A stretch of 64,000 nt of DNA from Endozoicomonas gorgoniicola (GCF_025562715.2 NZ_JAPFCC010000001.1:5026001-5090000), one strand, 5' to 3'. Counted from the stretch's first letter, positions 26,857 to 36,541 are shown. The notes: a model not told the origin generated them from the sequence alone. Numbers and translations are program-made.

Positions 26857-27582
26857 ATGTCCGTTGTCGTATATAGTTTTAGAACAATTCTGCTTTACCT
26901 GGCTTTGACTGTATGGACAGTCTGCTGGTCGTCATTCATGTTGATAGGGTTGCCACTGACTCCTTTCAGAAAAAGACACATCCTGGTAAAAATCTGGGGT
27001 CATGTCACTATCGGCCTAACTCGCTGGATTGCAGGAGTAAAGTGGGAAATTAAGGGAAAGGAGAATATTCCGGACACTCCCTGTGTCATCGTCAGTAACC
27101 ATCAGAGTTCCTGGGAAACCTTCTTCCTGCAGACGCTGTTTACACCTCAAACCCAGGTGATAAAAAAATCACTGCTGAACATTCCTTTTTTTGGCTGGGC
27201 TTTTCGACTGATCAAACCCATTGCTATTGATCGTGATGACCCCAGGCGTTCTCTGCAACAAATCGTAGAGCAAGGCAAGCAGGCTTTGGAAAACAATGTC
27301 TGGGTCTTGATTTTCCCCGAAGGGACACGAATCCCTAATGGCGAGCTGGGTAAGTTTTCCCGGGGAGGCATTAATCTGGCTCGTAAAGCGGAAAGGAATA
27401 TCTTGCCTGTCGCACACAACGCCGGTAGTTGCTGGCCCAACACGTCATGGATAAAGCGTCCTGGTACTATCACGGTGCATATTGGTAAGGAAATCAGTAT
27501 TGAAGATAAAACGCCTGCTCAGTTGAATGAGGAGTCCAGGCAGTGGATTGAAAAGGCGCTTGAAGAAATGAACCACCGCTGA
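26857..27582 (+). CDS. plsC: 1-acyl-sn-glycerol-3-phosphate acyltransferase (PlsC/LptA type)
   Basis: Adds the second acyl chain to lysophosphatidic acid in phospholipid synthesis. The 241-residue protein has an N-terminal membrane helix (about 8-32), the acyltransferase motif NHQSSWETFF (His plus four residues plus Glu, the variant of HX4D found in the pseudomonad origin-linked paralogue), FPEGTR (motif III, about 152-157) and LPVAHNAG. Synteny with gmhB and glyQS supports that origin-linked paralogue. Confidence 0.92.
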   Translation: MSVVVYSFRTILLYLALTVWTVCWSSFMLIGLPLTPFRKRHILVKIWGHVTIGLTRWIAGVKWEIKGKENIPDTPCVIVSNHQSSWETFFLQTLFTPQTQVIKKSLLNIPFFGWAFRLIKPIAIDRDDPRRSLQQIVEQGKQALENNVWVLIFPEGTRIPNGELGKFSRGGINLARKAERNILPVAHNAGSCWPNTSWIKRPGTITVHIGKEISIEDKTPAQLNEESRQWIEKALEEMNHR

Positions 27583-27603
27583 ACATTTAACAATCACCCA
27601 AAT

Positions 27604-27643
27604 AAAAAATGCCCTCATTCCATCGGGATGAGGGCATTTTTTT
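27604..27643. terminator. Bidirectional terminator between plsC and gmhA
   Basis: AAAAAATGCCCTCAT pairs with ATGAGGGCATTTTTT in a 15-bp stem with T runs on both strands. It ends plsC on the plus strand and gmhA on the minus strand. Confidence 0.9.
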
Positions 27644-27666
27644 GTTTATCTATTTTCGGCTATTGG

Positions 27667-27710
27667 CTTTTAGCTTTTAGCTGTCCATACAGCCAACAGC
27701 CAACAGCCAA
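27667..27710. repeat. Tandem heptamers between plsC and gmhA
   Basis: Two copies of CTTTTAG (27667-27680) are followed by three copies of CAGCCAA (27690-27710). The two sets are similar to each other in inverted orientation and to the heptamers at 26804-26824. Confidence 0.65.
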
Positions 27711-27713
27711 ATA

Positions 27714-28292
27714 CTATTCCGCCATCAGCTTTTCAATCAGCTGAATCATGATGTGAATCGCTTTGATATGAACTTCCTGAATTCGATCAGCATAGCCAAA
27801 ATGTGGCACCCGTATTTCTACATCTGCCATTCCAGTCATCTTGCCTCCGTCCTTACCGCTTAATAAAACAACCTTCATGCCTTTTTTTCTGGCTGCTTCA
27901 ATGGCTGTGATGATATTTCCGGAGTTTCCGCTGGTGCTGATTCCCAGAAGGACATCGCCTTCAAACCCGACCCCTTCAATGTAGCGGGAAAAGACATGGT
28001 CATAGCCATAGTCATTGGATACGCAGGACAGGTGACTGACATCTGAAATAGCAATAGCCGGGTAGGCTGGACGATTATCTCGATAACGACCGGTCAACTC
28101 TTCCGCAAAATGCATGGCATCACAATGAGAGCCGCCATTGCCGCAGGAAATAACCTTACCTCGATTTTTAAATGAGTCAGCAATCAGTCTGGCTGCATCA
28201 TTAATGGCATTGATACAGCTTTCGTCGTTCAGGAAACGATCCAGCACCTGTTGTGCTTCTTCAAGTTCTTGTCGAATAAGTGACTGGTACAT
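27714..28292 (-). CDS. gmhA: Phosphoheptose isomerase (sedoheptulose-7-phosphate isomerase)
   Basis: First enzyme of ADP-heptose synthesis for LPS. The 192-residue SIS-domain protein matches the enterobacterial GmhA residue pattern throughout: SCGNGGSHCDAMHFAEELTG, AISDVSHLSC, GDVLLGISTSGNSGN and the C-terminal HFGYADRIQEVHIKAIH with the metal-binding His and Glu. It lies 15 bp downstream of gyrB on the same strand and may share its transcript. In the pseudomonad order this slot is normally empty. Confidence 0.96.
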   Translation of the reverse strand: MYQSLIRQELEEAQQVLDRFLNDESCINAINDAARLIADSFKNRGKVISCGNGGSHCDAMHFAEELTGRYRDNRPAYPAIAISDVSHLSCVSNDYGYDHVFSRYIEGVGFEGDVLLGISTSGNSGNIITAIEAARKKGMKVVLLSGKDGGKMTGMADVEIRVPHFGYADRIQEVHIKAIHIMIQLIEKLMAE

Positions 28293-28307
28293 AGCGACTT
28301 CCTATCA

Positions 28308-30722
28308 TCACACGTCAAGGTTTGCCACACGCAGAGCGTTGGTTTCAATAAAGTCACGACGAGGCTCAACCTGATCGCCCATCAAGGTGTTAAAGATCTG
28401 GTCGGCAGCAATCGCATCTTCAATGGTCACTCGCAGCATCCGGCGCACATCCGGGTCCATGGTGGTTTCCCAGAGCTGATCCGGATTCATCTCACCCAAA
28501 CCTTTATAACGCTGGATACCAACCCGTTTGGTCGATTCAACCATCAACCATTCAAGGCCATCTTCAAACGAGGTTGTTTCCTTTTTACGTTCACCTTTCT
28601 GGAAGAAAGCATTTTCTTCCAGCAGCCCCTGCAACTGCTCACCCAGCTTGACGATTGCTCGATAATCGCCGGAGGAGAAGAAATCATTTCTCCAGGTGTA
28701 TTCAGACGGAATACCGTGCGCCAGAATAGTCACTTTGGGCAGCCAGGCGTGATGCTCACGATCTTCAATGCATTCGAAAGTAATAGTGCGACCAGCCAGA
28801 TCAATCTTCTGAACACGTTCATTCAGTTTGTCTGTCCAGTTTTTCATAAAGGCTTCATTACCAAGGCTGGTTTCTTCCACCTCAGGCATGTAAATCAATT
28901 CCTTCATGATATCCATAGGGTACAGACGGGACAGTCGCTCGATCCCTGCTATCACCTGACGGTACTCTTTCACCAGATTTTCCAGAGGTTCATCGGCTAT
29001 ACCCGGAGCATTTTCATTCACATGCATGCTGGCATTTTCCAGCGCTGCCTGCGTCAGGTATTCACTGAGTGCAGTTTCGTCTTTCAGGTACTGTTCTTGC
29101 TTTCCACGCTTGATCTTGTACAGAGGTGGTTGAGCGATGTAGACATAGCCGTTTTCAATCAGCTCAGGCATTTGACGGAAGAAGAAAGTCAGCAGCAGTG
29201 TACGAATGTGAGAACCATCAACATCCGCATCCGTCATGATAATGATGTTGTGATAACGCAGCTTTTCTATATTGAATTCGGAACGCCCAATGCCACAGCC
29301 CATAGCTGTGATCAAAGTACCTACTTCAGCAGAAGACAGCATCTTGTCGAAGCGAGCCTTCTCTACGTTCAGAATTTTACCTTTCAGCGGAAGAATAGCC
29401 TGGGTCTTACGGTTACGCCCCTGCTTGGCAGAACCACCCGCAGAGTCACCCTCCACAATATACAGTTCTGACAGTGCCGGATCTTTTTCCTGACAGTCAG
29501 CCAGCTTTCCTGGCAGACCGGCAATATCCAGAGCACCTTTCCGCCGGGTCATTTCACGAGCTTTACGGGCCGCTTCACGGGCGCGTGCAGCATCCAGCAT
29601 TTTGTTAACAACCGCTTTGGATTCCTGAGGATTTTCCAGCAGGTAATCAGAAAAGTATTTACTCATTTCCTGTTCTACGGCTGTTTTTACTTCAGATGAC
29701 ACCAGCTTGTCTTTGGTCTGGGAAGAGAACTTGGGGTCCGGTACCTTCACAGAAATAATAGCCGTCAGACCTTCGCGGGCATCATCACCAGAAGTGGAAA
29801 CTTTCTGCTTCTTGGCAAAACCTTCCCGCTCAATATAGCCATTCAGGCTTCGGGTCAGGGCTGCACGGAAACCCGCCAGATGAGTACCGCCATCACGCTG
29901 TGGAATGTTGTTGGTGAAGCTATAGATGCTTTCTTGAAAGCCATCATTCCATTGCAAAGCCACTTCAACACCAACACCGTCTTCACGATTTATGTTGAAA
30001 TGGAACACCTTATTTATGTTCGTCTTGTTGGTATTCAGATACTCAACAAATGCGCTCAGACCACCTTCATAGCGGAAGTCATCTTCCTTACCGGTGCGCT
30101 CATCCACCAGTTTGATGTAAACACCGGAGTTCAGGAACGACAACTCACGCAGTCGCTTAGCCAGAATATCGTAGCTGAACTGAATATTGTTGAAGGTTTC
30201 TTCGGATGGGATGAAATGAATCTCTGTACCGCTGTTTTCAGTTTCACCGATGACTTTCATAGGCTCCTGAGGAACACCATGCATATACACCTGATGATGA
30301 ACCTGTCCACCACGGCGAATGGTCATTTTCAGTTCTTTTGACAGAGCATTAACAACCGATACCCCTACGCCATGCAGACCACCGGACACCTTGTAAGTGT
30401 TGTCATCAAACTTACCACCGGCATGCAGGACTGTCATGATAACTTCGGCAGCAGAGACACCTTCTTCTTCATGGATATCTACCGGAATACCACGGCCATT
30501 ATCCTTCACGGTAATGGATTCGTCCGGATGAATGATAACAGTGATCTGGTCACAGTAGCCCGCAAGGGCCTCGTCAATTGAGTTATCAACTACCTCAAAC
30601 ACCATGTGGTGCAGACCTGTACCATCATCCGTGTCACCAATATACATACCCGGGCGCTTACGAACGGCATCCAGGCCTTTCAGCACCTTAATATTGGACG
30701 CATCGTAGTTTTGTTCACTCAT
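28308..30722 (-). CDS. gyrB: DNA gyrase subunit B
   Basis: ATPase and Toprim subunit of gyrase, which negatively supercoils DNA. The 804-residue protein has the GHKL ATPase (DNGRGIPVDIHEEEG near residue 73), the transducer domain, the Toprim metal site (EGDSAGGSAKQGR near 425 and DADVDGSHIRTLL near 498) and the C-terminal region ending QRYKGLGEMNPDQLW ... EPRRDFIETNAL. The length equals the E. coli protein, without large insertions. The ATG lies 8 bp inside the end of recF. Confidence 0.99.
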   Translation of the reverse strand: MSEQNYDASNIKVLKGLDAVRKRPGMYIGDTDDGTGLHHMVFEVVDNSIDEALAGYCDQITVIIHPDESITVKDNGRGIPVDIHEEEGVSAAEVIMTVLHAGGKFDDNTYKVSGGLHGVGVSVVNALSKELKMTIRRGGQVHHQVYMHGVPQEPMKVIGETENSGTEIHFIPSEETFNNIQFSYDILAKRLRELSFLNSGVYIKLVDERTGKEDDFRYEGGLSAFVEYLNTNKTNINKVFHFNINREDGVGVEVALQWNDGFQESIYSFTNNIPQRDGGTHLAGFRAALTRSLNGYIEREGFAKKQKVSTSGDDAREGLTAIISVKVPDPKFSSQTKDKLVSSEVKTAVEQEMSKYFSDYLLENPQESKAVVNKMLDAARAREAARKAREMTRRKGALDIAGLPGKLADCQEKDPALSELYIVEGDSAGGSAKQGRNRKTQAILPLKGKILNVEKARFDKMLSSAEVGTLITAMGCGIGRSEFNIEKLRYHNIIIMTDADVDGSHIRTLLLTFFFRQMPELIENGYVYIAQPPLYKIKRGKQEQYLKDETALSEYLTQAALENASMHVNENAPGIADEPLENLVKEYRQVIAGIERLSRLYPMDIMKELIYMPEVEETSLGNEAFMKNWTDKLNERVQKIDLAGRTITFECIEDREHHAWLPKVTILAHGIPSEYTWRNDFFSSGDYRAIVKLGEQLQGLLEENAFFQKGERKKETTSFEDGLEWLMVESTKRVGIQRYKGLGEMNPDQLWETTMDPDVRRMLRVTIEDAIAADQIFNTLMGDQVEPRRDFIETNALRVANLDV

Positions 30723-31902
30723 GCTCTATCTCCAACGATTCAGCCTGGCGAATCTCACGCCCAGGATAGATTTGCTCATTAGCCTCCAGTCGCCCTTGTT
30801 TCACGTGAAACACTTTGACATTGACTTCAGGCAGCCAGCAATCAGACAGTGCAGATTGCTCGACACAGGTGATAAACACCTGGCTTTTCATATTTTGTAG
30901 TATTGAACACAGAGCTTTCCGGTGAGGAGCGTCCAGCTCCGATGGTAGGTCGTCCACCAGAAAAACGCATTGCTTGCCGGTCTTTTGATAGAACAACAAG
31001 CCTTGTGCCAACTTTAACGCGCAGACAACCAGCTTTAACTGTCCACGCGAAAGAATATCAATGGCATTTATGCCATCTATTTTTACCCGAATATCGGCTC
31101 GCTGAGGTCCTGAATGCGAGAAACCGGACTGAATATCTCTCTCCATTCCTTCTGCAAGTACTTCAGCAAAAGAGCGTAACCTGTCCCACCCCCGGTAATA
31201 ACTGAGCTTAATACCTTCAAGATCTGTTAATTGTCCGAGCACTTCATGAAAGACTGGCGCCAACTGCTCAAAATACTCTTGCCTTAACAGATGAACAGCT
31301 TCTGAAGCTTTCACCAGTTCAGCATCCCAGACAGGAAGTTCAGAGCGAATCTTATCGGGAACAGAACGATTAATAGAACTGGATAGTCTACCATGACGAA
31401 GCAAACTATTCCGCTGTTTGAGCGCCTTCTGCAAGCGTTTCCAGAGAGGAATAAAATCACGCTGTTTCACGTGAAACACTCCCCAATCTAAAAACTGTCT
31501 TCGGTCTTTCGGAGAGCCTTCCAGTAACCGAAAAGTATCGGGATTGATTAACTGCAAGGGCAGGTGTCGTGCCAGCTCAGAAGTCGACCTTAAGTTCTCA
31601 CCAGACACTCGTATCTGGAAGTTCTCATCCTGCAAGGCTCTGGATACGCCCACATTCAACATCGCACTGCCTGAATGGCGAATCTGACCAAAAACAGTAC
31701 ATTTTGGCTGATCCCTGCGAATAACTGGCTTTACCCTGTTACTGCGAAAAGAACGAGCTAGCCCCAGTAGATGGATAGCCTCAAGTACGCTGGTCTTGCC
31801 ACTACCGTTCAGGCCATAAAGAATGTTGATGGAAGGAGAGGGCTGTATGGTTAAAGATTCGAGATTACGAATATCTTTAACCATCAATTTATGGATGGTC
31901 AT
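30715..31902 (-). CDS. recF: DNA replication and repair protein RecF
   Basis: SMC-like ATPase that helps load RecA at gaps. The 395-residue protein has Walker A GLNGSGKTSVLEAI (about 30-43), the signature region ILSRGQLKLVVCALKLAQG and Walker B CVFLVDDLPSELD. ATG 31902 with GAGGG upstream is taken as the start; an in-frame TTG lies two codons before. It is about 35 residues longer than the E. coli protein, mostly in the middle and C-terminus. Two perfect parS sites lie inside the coding sequence, both read as FHVKQ. Confidence 0.96.
   Translation of the reverse strand: MTIHKLMVKDIRNLESLTIQPSPSINILYGLNGSGKTSVLEAIHLLGLARSFRSNRVKPVIRRDQPKCTVFGQIRHSGSAMLNVGVSRALQDENFQIRVSGENLRSTSELARHLPLQLINPDTFRLLEGSPKDRRQFLDWGVFHVKQRDFIPLWKRLQKALKQRNSLLRHGRLSSSINRSVPDKIRSELPVWDAELVKASEAVHLLRQEYFEQLAPVFHEVLGQLTDLEGIKLSYYRGWDRLRSFAEVLAEGMERDIQSGFSHSGPQRADIRVKIDGINAIDILSRGQLKLVVCALKLAQGLLFYQKTGKQCVFLVDDLPSELDAPHRKALCSILQNMKSQVFITCVEQSALSDCWLPEVNVKVFHVKQGRLEANEQIYPGREIRQAESLEIEHE
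30797..30812. promoter_or_regulatory. parS: parS centromere site 1 (ParB binding)
   Basis: TGTTTCACGTGAAACA is a perfect 16-bp palindrome identical to the universal parS consensus. It lies within the 3' part of recF and would be bound by the ParB at 49590. Confidence 0.95.
31463..31478. promoter_or_regulatory. parS: parS centromere site 2 (ParB binding)
   Basis: A second perfect TGTTTCACGTGAAACA inside recF, 666 bp from the first. Two sites this close could nucleate one ParB cluster about 3.5-4.5 kb from oriC. Confidence 0.95.
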
Positions 31903-31977
31903 GCACAACCCTCGGAAGAAAACAGCGACTTAACAGGATGTGTCGATATTTGAGAGCTGTGCATTTTCATACATTAT

Positions 31978-33081
31978 TTACAGACGCATCGGCATAACAA
32001 CGTAAGTGGAATCGCCACCTTCGGACTCTTCCAGCAAAGCACTGCTGTTAGGATCAGAAAGGGTGATCTTCACAGAATCACCGGAAATAACAGACAGAAC
32101 GTCCAACAGATAGCTGACGTTAAAGCCAATTTCGATAGCATCTCCATGATAGCTCAGGCTCACTTCCTCTTCTGCTTCTTCCTGCTCAGGGTTGTTTGCC
32201 ATTACCTTAAGCAGACCATCATTCAGAATCAGACGAATACCACGATACTTTTCATTGGACAGAATAGAAGCTCTCTGGAAAGCCTGACGCAGCTGTTGAC
32301 GATCACCCACAATAATTTTGTCACCACCGCGAGGGACGACACGATCATAATCCGGGAATTTCCCATCAACCAGCTTGGAAGTGAAAATAAAGTCACCGGC
32401 TTTGGCGCGGATATGGTTAGCACCCAGAGAGATATGCACCATCTCGTCACCTTCGGTAAGAAGGCGAGCCATTTCCATAATACCCTTGCGAGGCACAATC
32501 ACCTGGTGTCGATCCTGCTGATTAATGTCGGCATCCACTGCACACATAGCGAGACGGTGACCGTCGGTTGCAACAGCCCGGAGACAGTTCTGACTGACCT
32601 CTAGCAACATGCCATTCAGGTAGTAACGAACATCCTGTTGAGCCATAGCAAAGGCTGTGCGATCAATCAGGCGACGCATCCGGGCCTGACCGATGGTAAA
32701 GGTCATTGAGCCCGCTTCTTCTTCAATGCTTGGAAATTCATTAGCTGGCAGAGTGGAAAGTGTGAAGCGTGAACGTCCGGCGCGCACCTTAACCCTTTGA
32801 TCATCCTGAGAAAACTCAATCATGGCGTTCTCAGGAAGAGACTTACAGATATCCATCAGCTTACGTGCCGGAACAGTAATCTCGCCGCCTTCAGTGACAT
32901 CATCCAGAGAAACGCGGCCAACCAGCTCCACTTCCAGGTCTGTACCTGTCAGGGAGAGTTGGTCACCGCCCACCACCATCAGGACGTTAGACAAAACAGG
33001 TAGTGTCTGCCTGCGCTCTACAACGCCCGCCACCAGTTGCAGTGGCTTCAGCAATGCTTCCCGATTAATGGTAAATTTCAT
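31978..33081 (-). CDS. dnaN: DNA polymerase III beta subunit (sliding clamp)
   Basis: The 367-residue clamp has the normal three-domain length. The N-terminus MKFTINREALLKPLQLVAGVVERR and C-terminus YVVMPMRL are clamp signatures; the C-terminal end lines the partner-binding pocket. It is the second gene of dnaA-dnaN-recF-gyrB, with about 118 bp after dnaA. Confidence 0.99.
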   Translation of the reverse strand: MKFTINREALLKPLQLVAGVVERRQTLPVLSNVLMVVGGDQLSLTGTDLEVELVGRVSLDDVTEGGEITVPARKLMDICKSLPENAMIEFSQDDQRVKVRAGRSRFTLSTLPANEFPSIEEEAGSMTFTIGQARMRRLIDRTAFAMAQQDVRYYLNGMLLEVSQNCLRAVATDGHRLAMCAVDADINQQDRHQVIVPRKGIMEMARLLTEGDEMVHISLGANHIRAKAGDFIFTSKLVDGKFPDYDRVVPRGGDKIIVGDRQQLRQAFQRASILSNEKYRGIRLILNDGLLKVMANNPEQEEAEEEVSLSYHGDAIEIGFNVSYLLDVLSVISGDSVKITLSDPNSSALLEESEGGDSTYVVMPMRL

Positions 33082-33199
33082 CGCTTTCCTTTCTCTTGCT
33101 AGCTGGAAAAGAGCCGGTGCCCTTTTCTCAAATTCAATAAAATCTGTTGAAACTTTTATACCAGAAACTATTACACCAGAAACTACTGCATCAGAATAA

Positions 33200-34936
33200 T
33201 TAACTGGTCAAAGATCTCAACAGGTTCTTGTAGTCATCCCGAATCTCACTATCTGTACCCGTTAGCTCTTTTACTTTGCGACAGGCATGTAGCACCGTAG
33301 TATGATCTCGACCACCGTAGGCATCGCCAATTTCCGGCAGACTGTGACTGGTTAATTCCTTGGACAGCGCCATGGCAACCTGTCGGGGTCTTGCCACAGA
33401 ACGACTGCGTCGTTTGGATAAGATATCAGCAACTTTGATTTTGTAATACTCTGCTACTGTTCTTTGAATATTATCTATAGAGACCTGCTTGTCCTGCAAG
33501 GCTAAAAGGTCTTTCAGGGACTCCCTGATCAGGTCTATATCAATCTTCCTTCCCATAAAGTGCGCGCTCGCAATAACACGCTTGAGCGCTCCTTCCAGCT
33601 CCCGAACATTAGAGCGTATACGCTGTGCAATAAAGAAAGCCGCTTCATGGGGCAGGTCGACACGGTGCTGTTCTGCTTTTTTCATCAGGATCGCAACGCG
33701 GGTTTCCAGTTCCGGGGGTTCAACCGCTACGGTTAGTCCCCAGCCAAAGCGGGACTTCAGACGCTCTTCAACACCACTGATTTCTTTGGGATAGCGATCA
33801 CAGGTCAGGATCATCTGCTGGCCACCTTCCAGTAACGCATTGAAAGTATGGAAAAACTCTTCCTGTGACCGTTCTTTACCCGCAAAAAATTGAATATCAT
33901 CAATCAACAAAGCATCAACAGACCGGTAATAACGCTTGAAGTCATTGATAGCATTGAGCTGCAGAGCTTTGACCATATCTGCCACAAAGCGCTCTGAATG
34001 CAGGTAAACCACTCTGGCATTCGGGTTGTGCTTTACCAGAGAATTACCTACTGCATGCATCAGGTGAGTTTTACCCAGACCAACACCACCATAAAGGAAC
34101 AGTGGGTTATAGGCCGCTCCCGGATTTTCTGCCACCTGCCGAGAAGCTGCCAGTGCCAACTGGTTGGATTTACCTTCAACAAAAGTTTCAAAGGTGAACT
34201 GGGTATTCAAAGAGCTGTGATGCTTAATGGAACCTTCTACTTCAACCTGGCGGGTTGGTGTAACAATTTCCCGGGAAGGGTCTGGCTCTTCCGTTACAAG
34301 CCCACCCTCTTTAATAGAATCTTTAAGAGTGTCTTTCAGCGGATTAACTTTACGCTGCTTTTTAGCTACAGGTTTGGCCTGTGCTTCATCAACAGCTTCT
34401 TCAGCCATCGGCTCATCCACAGCCAGGGACTCCTGCATTAACAGAGGCTCGGACGCTCTGTTCACTTCCAGATTGTTCACCAGCTTTTCAGTAACGGTTC
34501 GCTCTTGTAGCTCAGAACCTGCCGCAGGGCTTTTCACCGAATCCTGAATCGGGTTGTGAAACGCTGGTTTAGGGGAAGGCTGTACCTGAACAGAAGCCGT
34601 TGAACGCTGAGCAAACTGCGAAGAAAATGAAGGTGTACTGCTGGCATGTGAAGACGTTCTGCTGCTGGAACGACGACTCAGAGATTGCGGTCGGCGGTTT
34701 GACACAGCCAGGGCTACAGCCGGTGGTTGTCCATCGGTCAGCTCATCGAGAATTTCCTCAACTCTCGGCAAAAACTTCTCCTTCACCCAGTCTGATACAA
34801 AGCGGTTAGGAGCCAGCAGACATAAGTCATGCTCATCCCCCATTACTTTTAGCGGGCGAATCCATGTATTGAACTGCTGCGATGACAGCTCATCCTGAAG
34901 AAGATCTATGCATTTTTGCCAGAGCTCAAGGGGCAC
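33200..34936 (-). CDS. dnaA: Chromosomal replication initiator DnaA
   Basis: Binds DnaA boxes in oriC and opens the duplex. The 578-residue protein has domain I (ELWQKCIDLLQDELSSQQFNTWI), a very long low-complexity domain II linker (about 85-235; about 110 residues longer overall than E. coli DnaA), the AAA+ core (GGVGLGKTHLMHAVG near 285; DALLIDDIQFFAGKERSQEEFFH) and the DNA-binding domain with GGRDHTTVLHACRKV. The start is GTG at 34936 (MPLELWQK). It faces away from oriC. Confidence 0.99.
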   Translation of the reverse strand: MPLELWQKCIDLLQDELSSQQFNTWIRPLKVMGDEHDLCLLAPNRFVSDWVKEKFLPRVEEILDELTDGQPPAVALAVSNRRPQSLSRRSSSRTSSHASSTPSFSSQFAQRSTASVQVQPSPKPAFHNPIQDSVKSPAAGSELQERTVTEKLVNNLEVNRASEPLLMQESLAVDEPMAEEAVDEAQAKPVAKKQRKVNPLKDTLKDSIKEGGLVTEEPDPSREIVTPTRQVEVEGSIKHHSSLNTQFTFETFVEGKSNQLALAASRQVAENPGAAYNPLFLYGGVGLGKTHLMHAVGNSLVKHNPNARVVYLHSERFVADMVKALQLNAINDFKRYYRSVDALLIDDIQFFAGKERSQEEFFHTFNALLEGGQQMILTCDRYPKEISGVEERLKSRFGWGLTVAVEPPELETRVAILMKKAEQHRVDLPHEAAFFIAQRIRSNVRELEGALKRVIASAHFMGRKIDIDLIRESLKDLLALQDKQVSIDNIQRTVAEYYKIKVADILSKRRSRSVARPRQVAMALSKELTSHSLPEIGDAYGGRDHTTVLHACRKVKELTGTDSEIRDDYKNLLRSLTS

Positions 34937-35078
34937 AGGCGCTCTCCTGAAAACGATCCTGATAACGAGCCCGACAGCGACCCGGAAACCGGATGATGAT
35001 AAAGCTTATCACCCTGCCTGCTGAACAACTTTCTGAAAGGCTGGGTATTGCGAACAATTGTATCCTTTCGCCCAAAAG

Positions 35079-35490
35079 TTATCCACACCTTCCCTAGATG
35101 ATTGCAGAGCTGATCACCACTTTTTTTGTGCCTTTAATTCATATAGTTATCAACAGAAAAAGTCTGTCTTTAAGGTGAATTATTTATTAATTTTTTGCTG
35201 TGGATAGACCTGTTTACTAGCAGGGTAAATCCATAGGAATGAGCTGTGTATAACCAGTTGCATAACTTACCCTGTGCATAACTGGTTAGTTTATACACAA
35301 CTCATCCTCAGGTAAGGAACAGCTAAATACCGTGATTTCTACAGCTTGATACACAGGCCTTAGGCCTTGATATTACTGACAAAAGCCTGCTTATCCACAG
35401 AAAATGGCCTGCTAAATTACAATCATAAATACAAAACAACACTAAACAAAAAAAATATATATTTTTTTAATTTATGAACTGATCCTGATT
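35079..35490. other. oriC: Chromosomal origin of replication, oriC
   Basis: The dnaA-rpmH gap holds many DnaA boxes: TTATCCACA at 35079-35087 and 35391-35399, TTATACACA at 35291-35299, TGTGTATAA at 35245-35253, TGTGCATAA at 35273-35281, and near matches at 35147-35155 and 35199-35207. A very AT-rich stretch at about 35420-35475, with long A and T runs, is the likely unwinding element. This is the standard origin position and layout in pseudomonads and relatives. The rest of the gap (35490-35680) shows no gene. Confidence 0.93.
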
Positions 35491-35692
35491 TGTTAATCAG
35501 TGAAGGATGGGGTGGATAAAATCAACTATGTTTTTTGGCGAAGAAAGAGAAGTTAATAATTAAGATCAAATGACAATTTTGTGAGTGTTGAATTTTTATC
35601 ATGAGTATCAAAAGCAGGGCTCTATAGGCTGGTGCTAATCAACATAAGGGCAACAACATGGGGTCCAGCGGCAAACTCTTGACAAATGCAAA

Positions 35693-35721
35693 TTGACGCA
35701 GATTGGTCAATTCCTTAGAAT
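35693..35721 (+). promoter_or_regulatory. Sigma-70 promoter of rpmH-rnpA
   Basis: TTGACG (35693-35698) and TAGAAT (35716-35721) are separated by exactly 17 bp, about 90 bp before rpmH. A second TTGACA at 35679 lies just upstream but lacks a good -10. Confidence 0.7.
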
Positions 35722-35812
35722 GCCCGTCTTTTTGTATATCCATAAAGGGTGTACAGCGTCTTCCTGAGAAGATTGATTAACCAGGAATCGATTAACCAAG
35801 AGTAGTGTCATC

Positions 35813-35947
35813 ATGAAAAGAACTTTTCAACCATCTAACCTGAAGCGTGCTCGTTCCCACGGTTTCCGCGCTCGTATGGCTACCAAGAACGGTCGTGCTG
35901 TTATCAACCGTCGTCGTGCTAAAGGCCGTAAGCGTCTGAGCGCCTGA
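35813..35947 (+). CDS. rpmH: 50S ribosomal protein L34
   Basis: The 44-residue basic protein reads MKRTFQPSNLKRARSHGFRA at its start and KGRKRLSA at its end, near-universal for L34. It lies in its usual place between oriC and rnpA. Confidence 0.99.
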   Translation: MKRTFQPSNLKRARSHGFRARMATKNGRAVINRRRAKGRKRLSA

Positions 35948-35968
35948 TTTAAGCAGTAAGACTGTCAG

Positions 35969-36382
35969 GTGAGCTTCGCTTTTAGCCGCGATAAGCGGTT
36001 GTGCTCAGCAGCTGATTTTAAGCAGGTATTTGACCGGGCTGATATCAAGGTATCCAGTCGGCACTTACTGATTCTGGCGAAAGTGAGTGATCACGATCAT
36101 TCCAGACTGGGTCTGGTAATTGCCAAAAAGAATATCCGTAAGGCCACCGGTCGAAATCGTGTCAAGCGACATATTCGTGAGTCATTTCGTCTGAAACAGG
36201 GCGAACTGGGTCATCTGGATATCGTAGTACTGGCACGGCGAGGCTTGGATGAGCTCGAAAACTACGACATAAACAAACTGCTAACCAGACAGTGGCACAA
36301 GCTGGCACGTCGTCTGGGTGAGTGGGAACAATCCAGGCAACTTGAGGCCAGACAGCCCAAAGTTGTGGATAAAACCACTTAA
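35969..36382 (+). CDS. rnpA: Ribonuclease P protein component
   Basis: Protein cofactor of RNase P, which trims tRNA 5' ends. The 137-residue basic protein has FSRDKRLCSAADFKQVF at the N-terminus and the RNR-type RNA-binding signature KATGRNRVKRHIRESFR (about 58-74). The start codon is GTG at 35969, 21 bp after rpmH. The last codons contain a DnaA-box sequence (36364-36372), probably by chance. Confidence 0.96.
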   Translation: MSFAFSRDKRLCSAADFKQVFDRADIKVSSRHLLILAKVSDHDHSRLGLVIAKKNIRKATGRNRVKRHIRESFRLKQGELGHLDIVVLARRGLDELENYDINKLLTRQWHKLARRLGEWEQSRQLEARQPKVVDKTT

Positions 36383-36541
36383 CAATTTGGTGGACGTTGT
36401 AGAGCTGGGTGACTGGGGAGGTAGACACTGCCTCCAGTCGCTTGCGTCACCAGGGAAGGCTTTTGCCTTGATTGGTAAGCACAGCTTATGGAACTAAGCC
36501 TTACTGTCTCCTGAAGTCCAGGGTAGATTGAGTAAAAAGAC

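Noticed and set aside
28716..29471. A 251-codon open frame on the plus strand
   Set aside because: It lies fully antisense within gyrB and resembles no family.
36364..36372. DnaA-box sequence at the end of rnpA (and others within mnmG at 43586 and 44081, and at 40786)
   Set aside because: Single boxes in or beside coding sequence near oriC are expected by chance and lack clustering.
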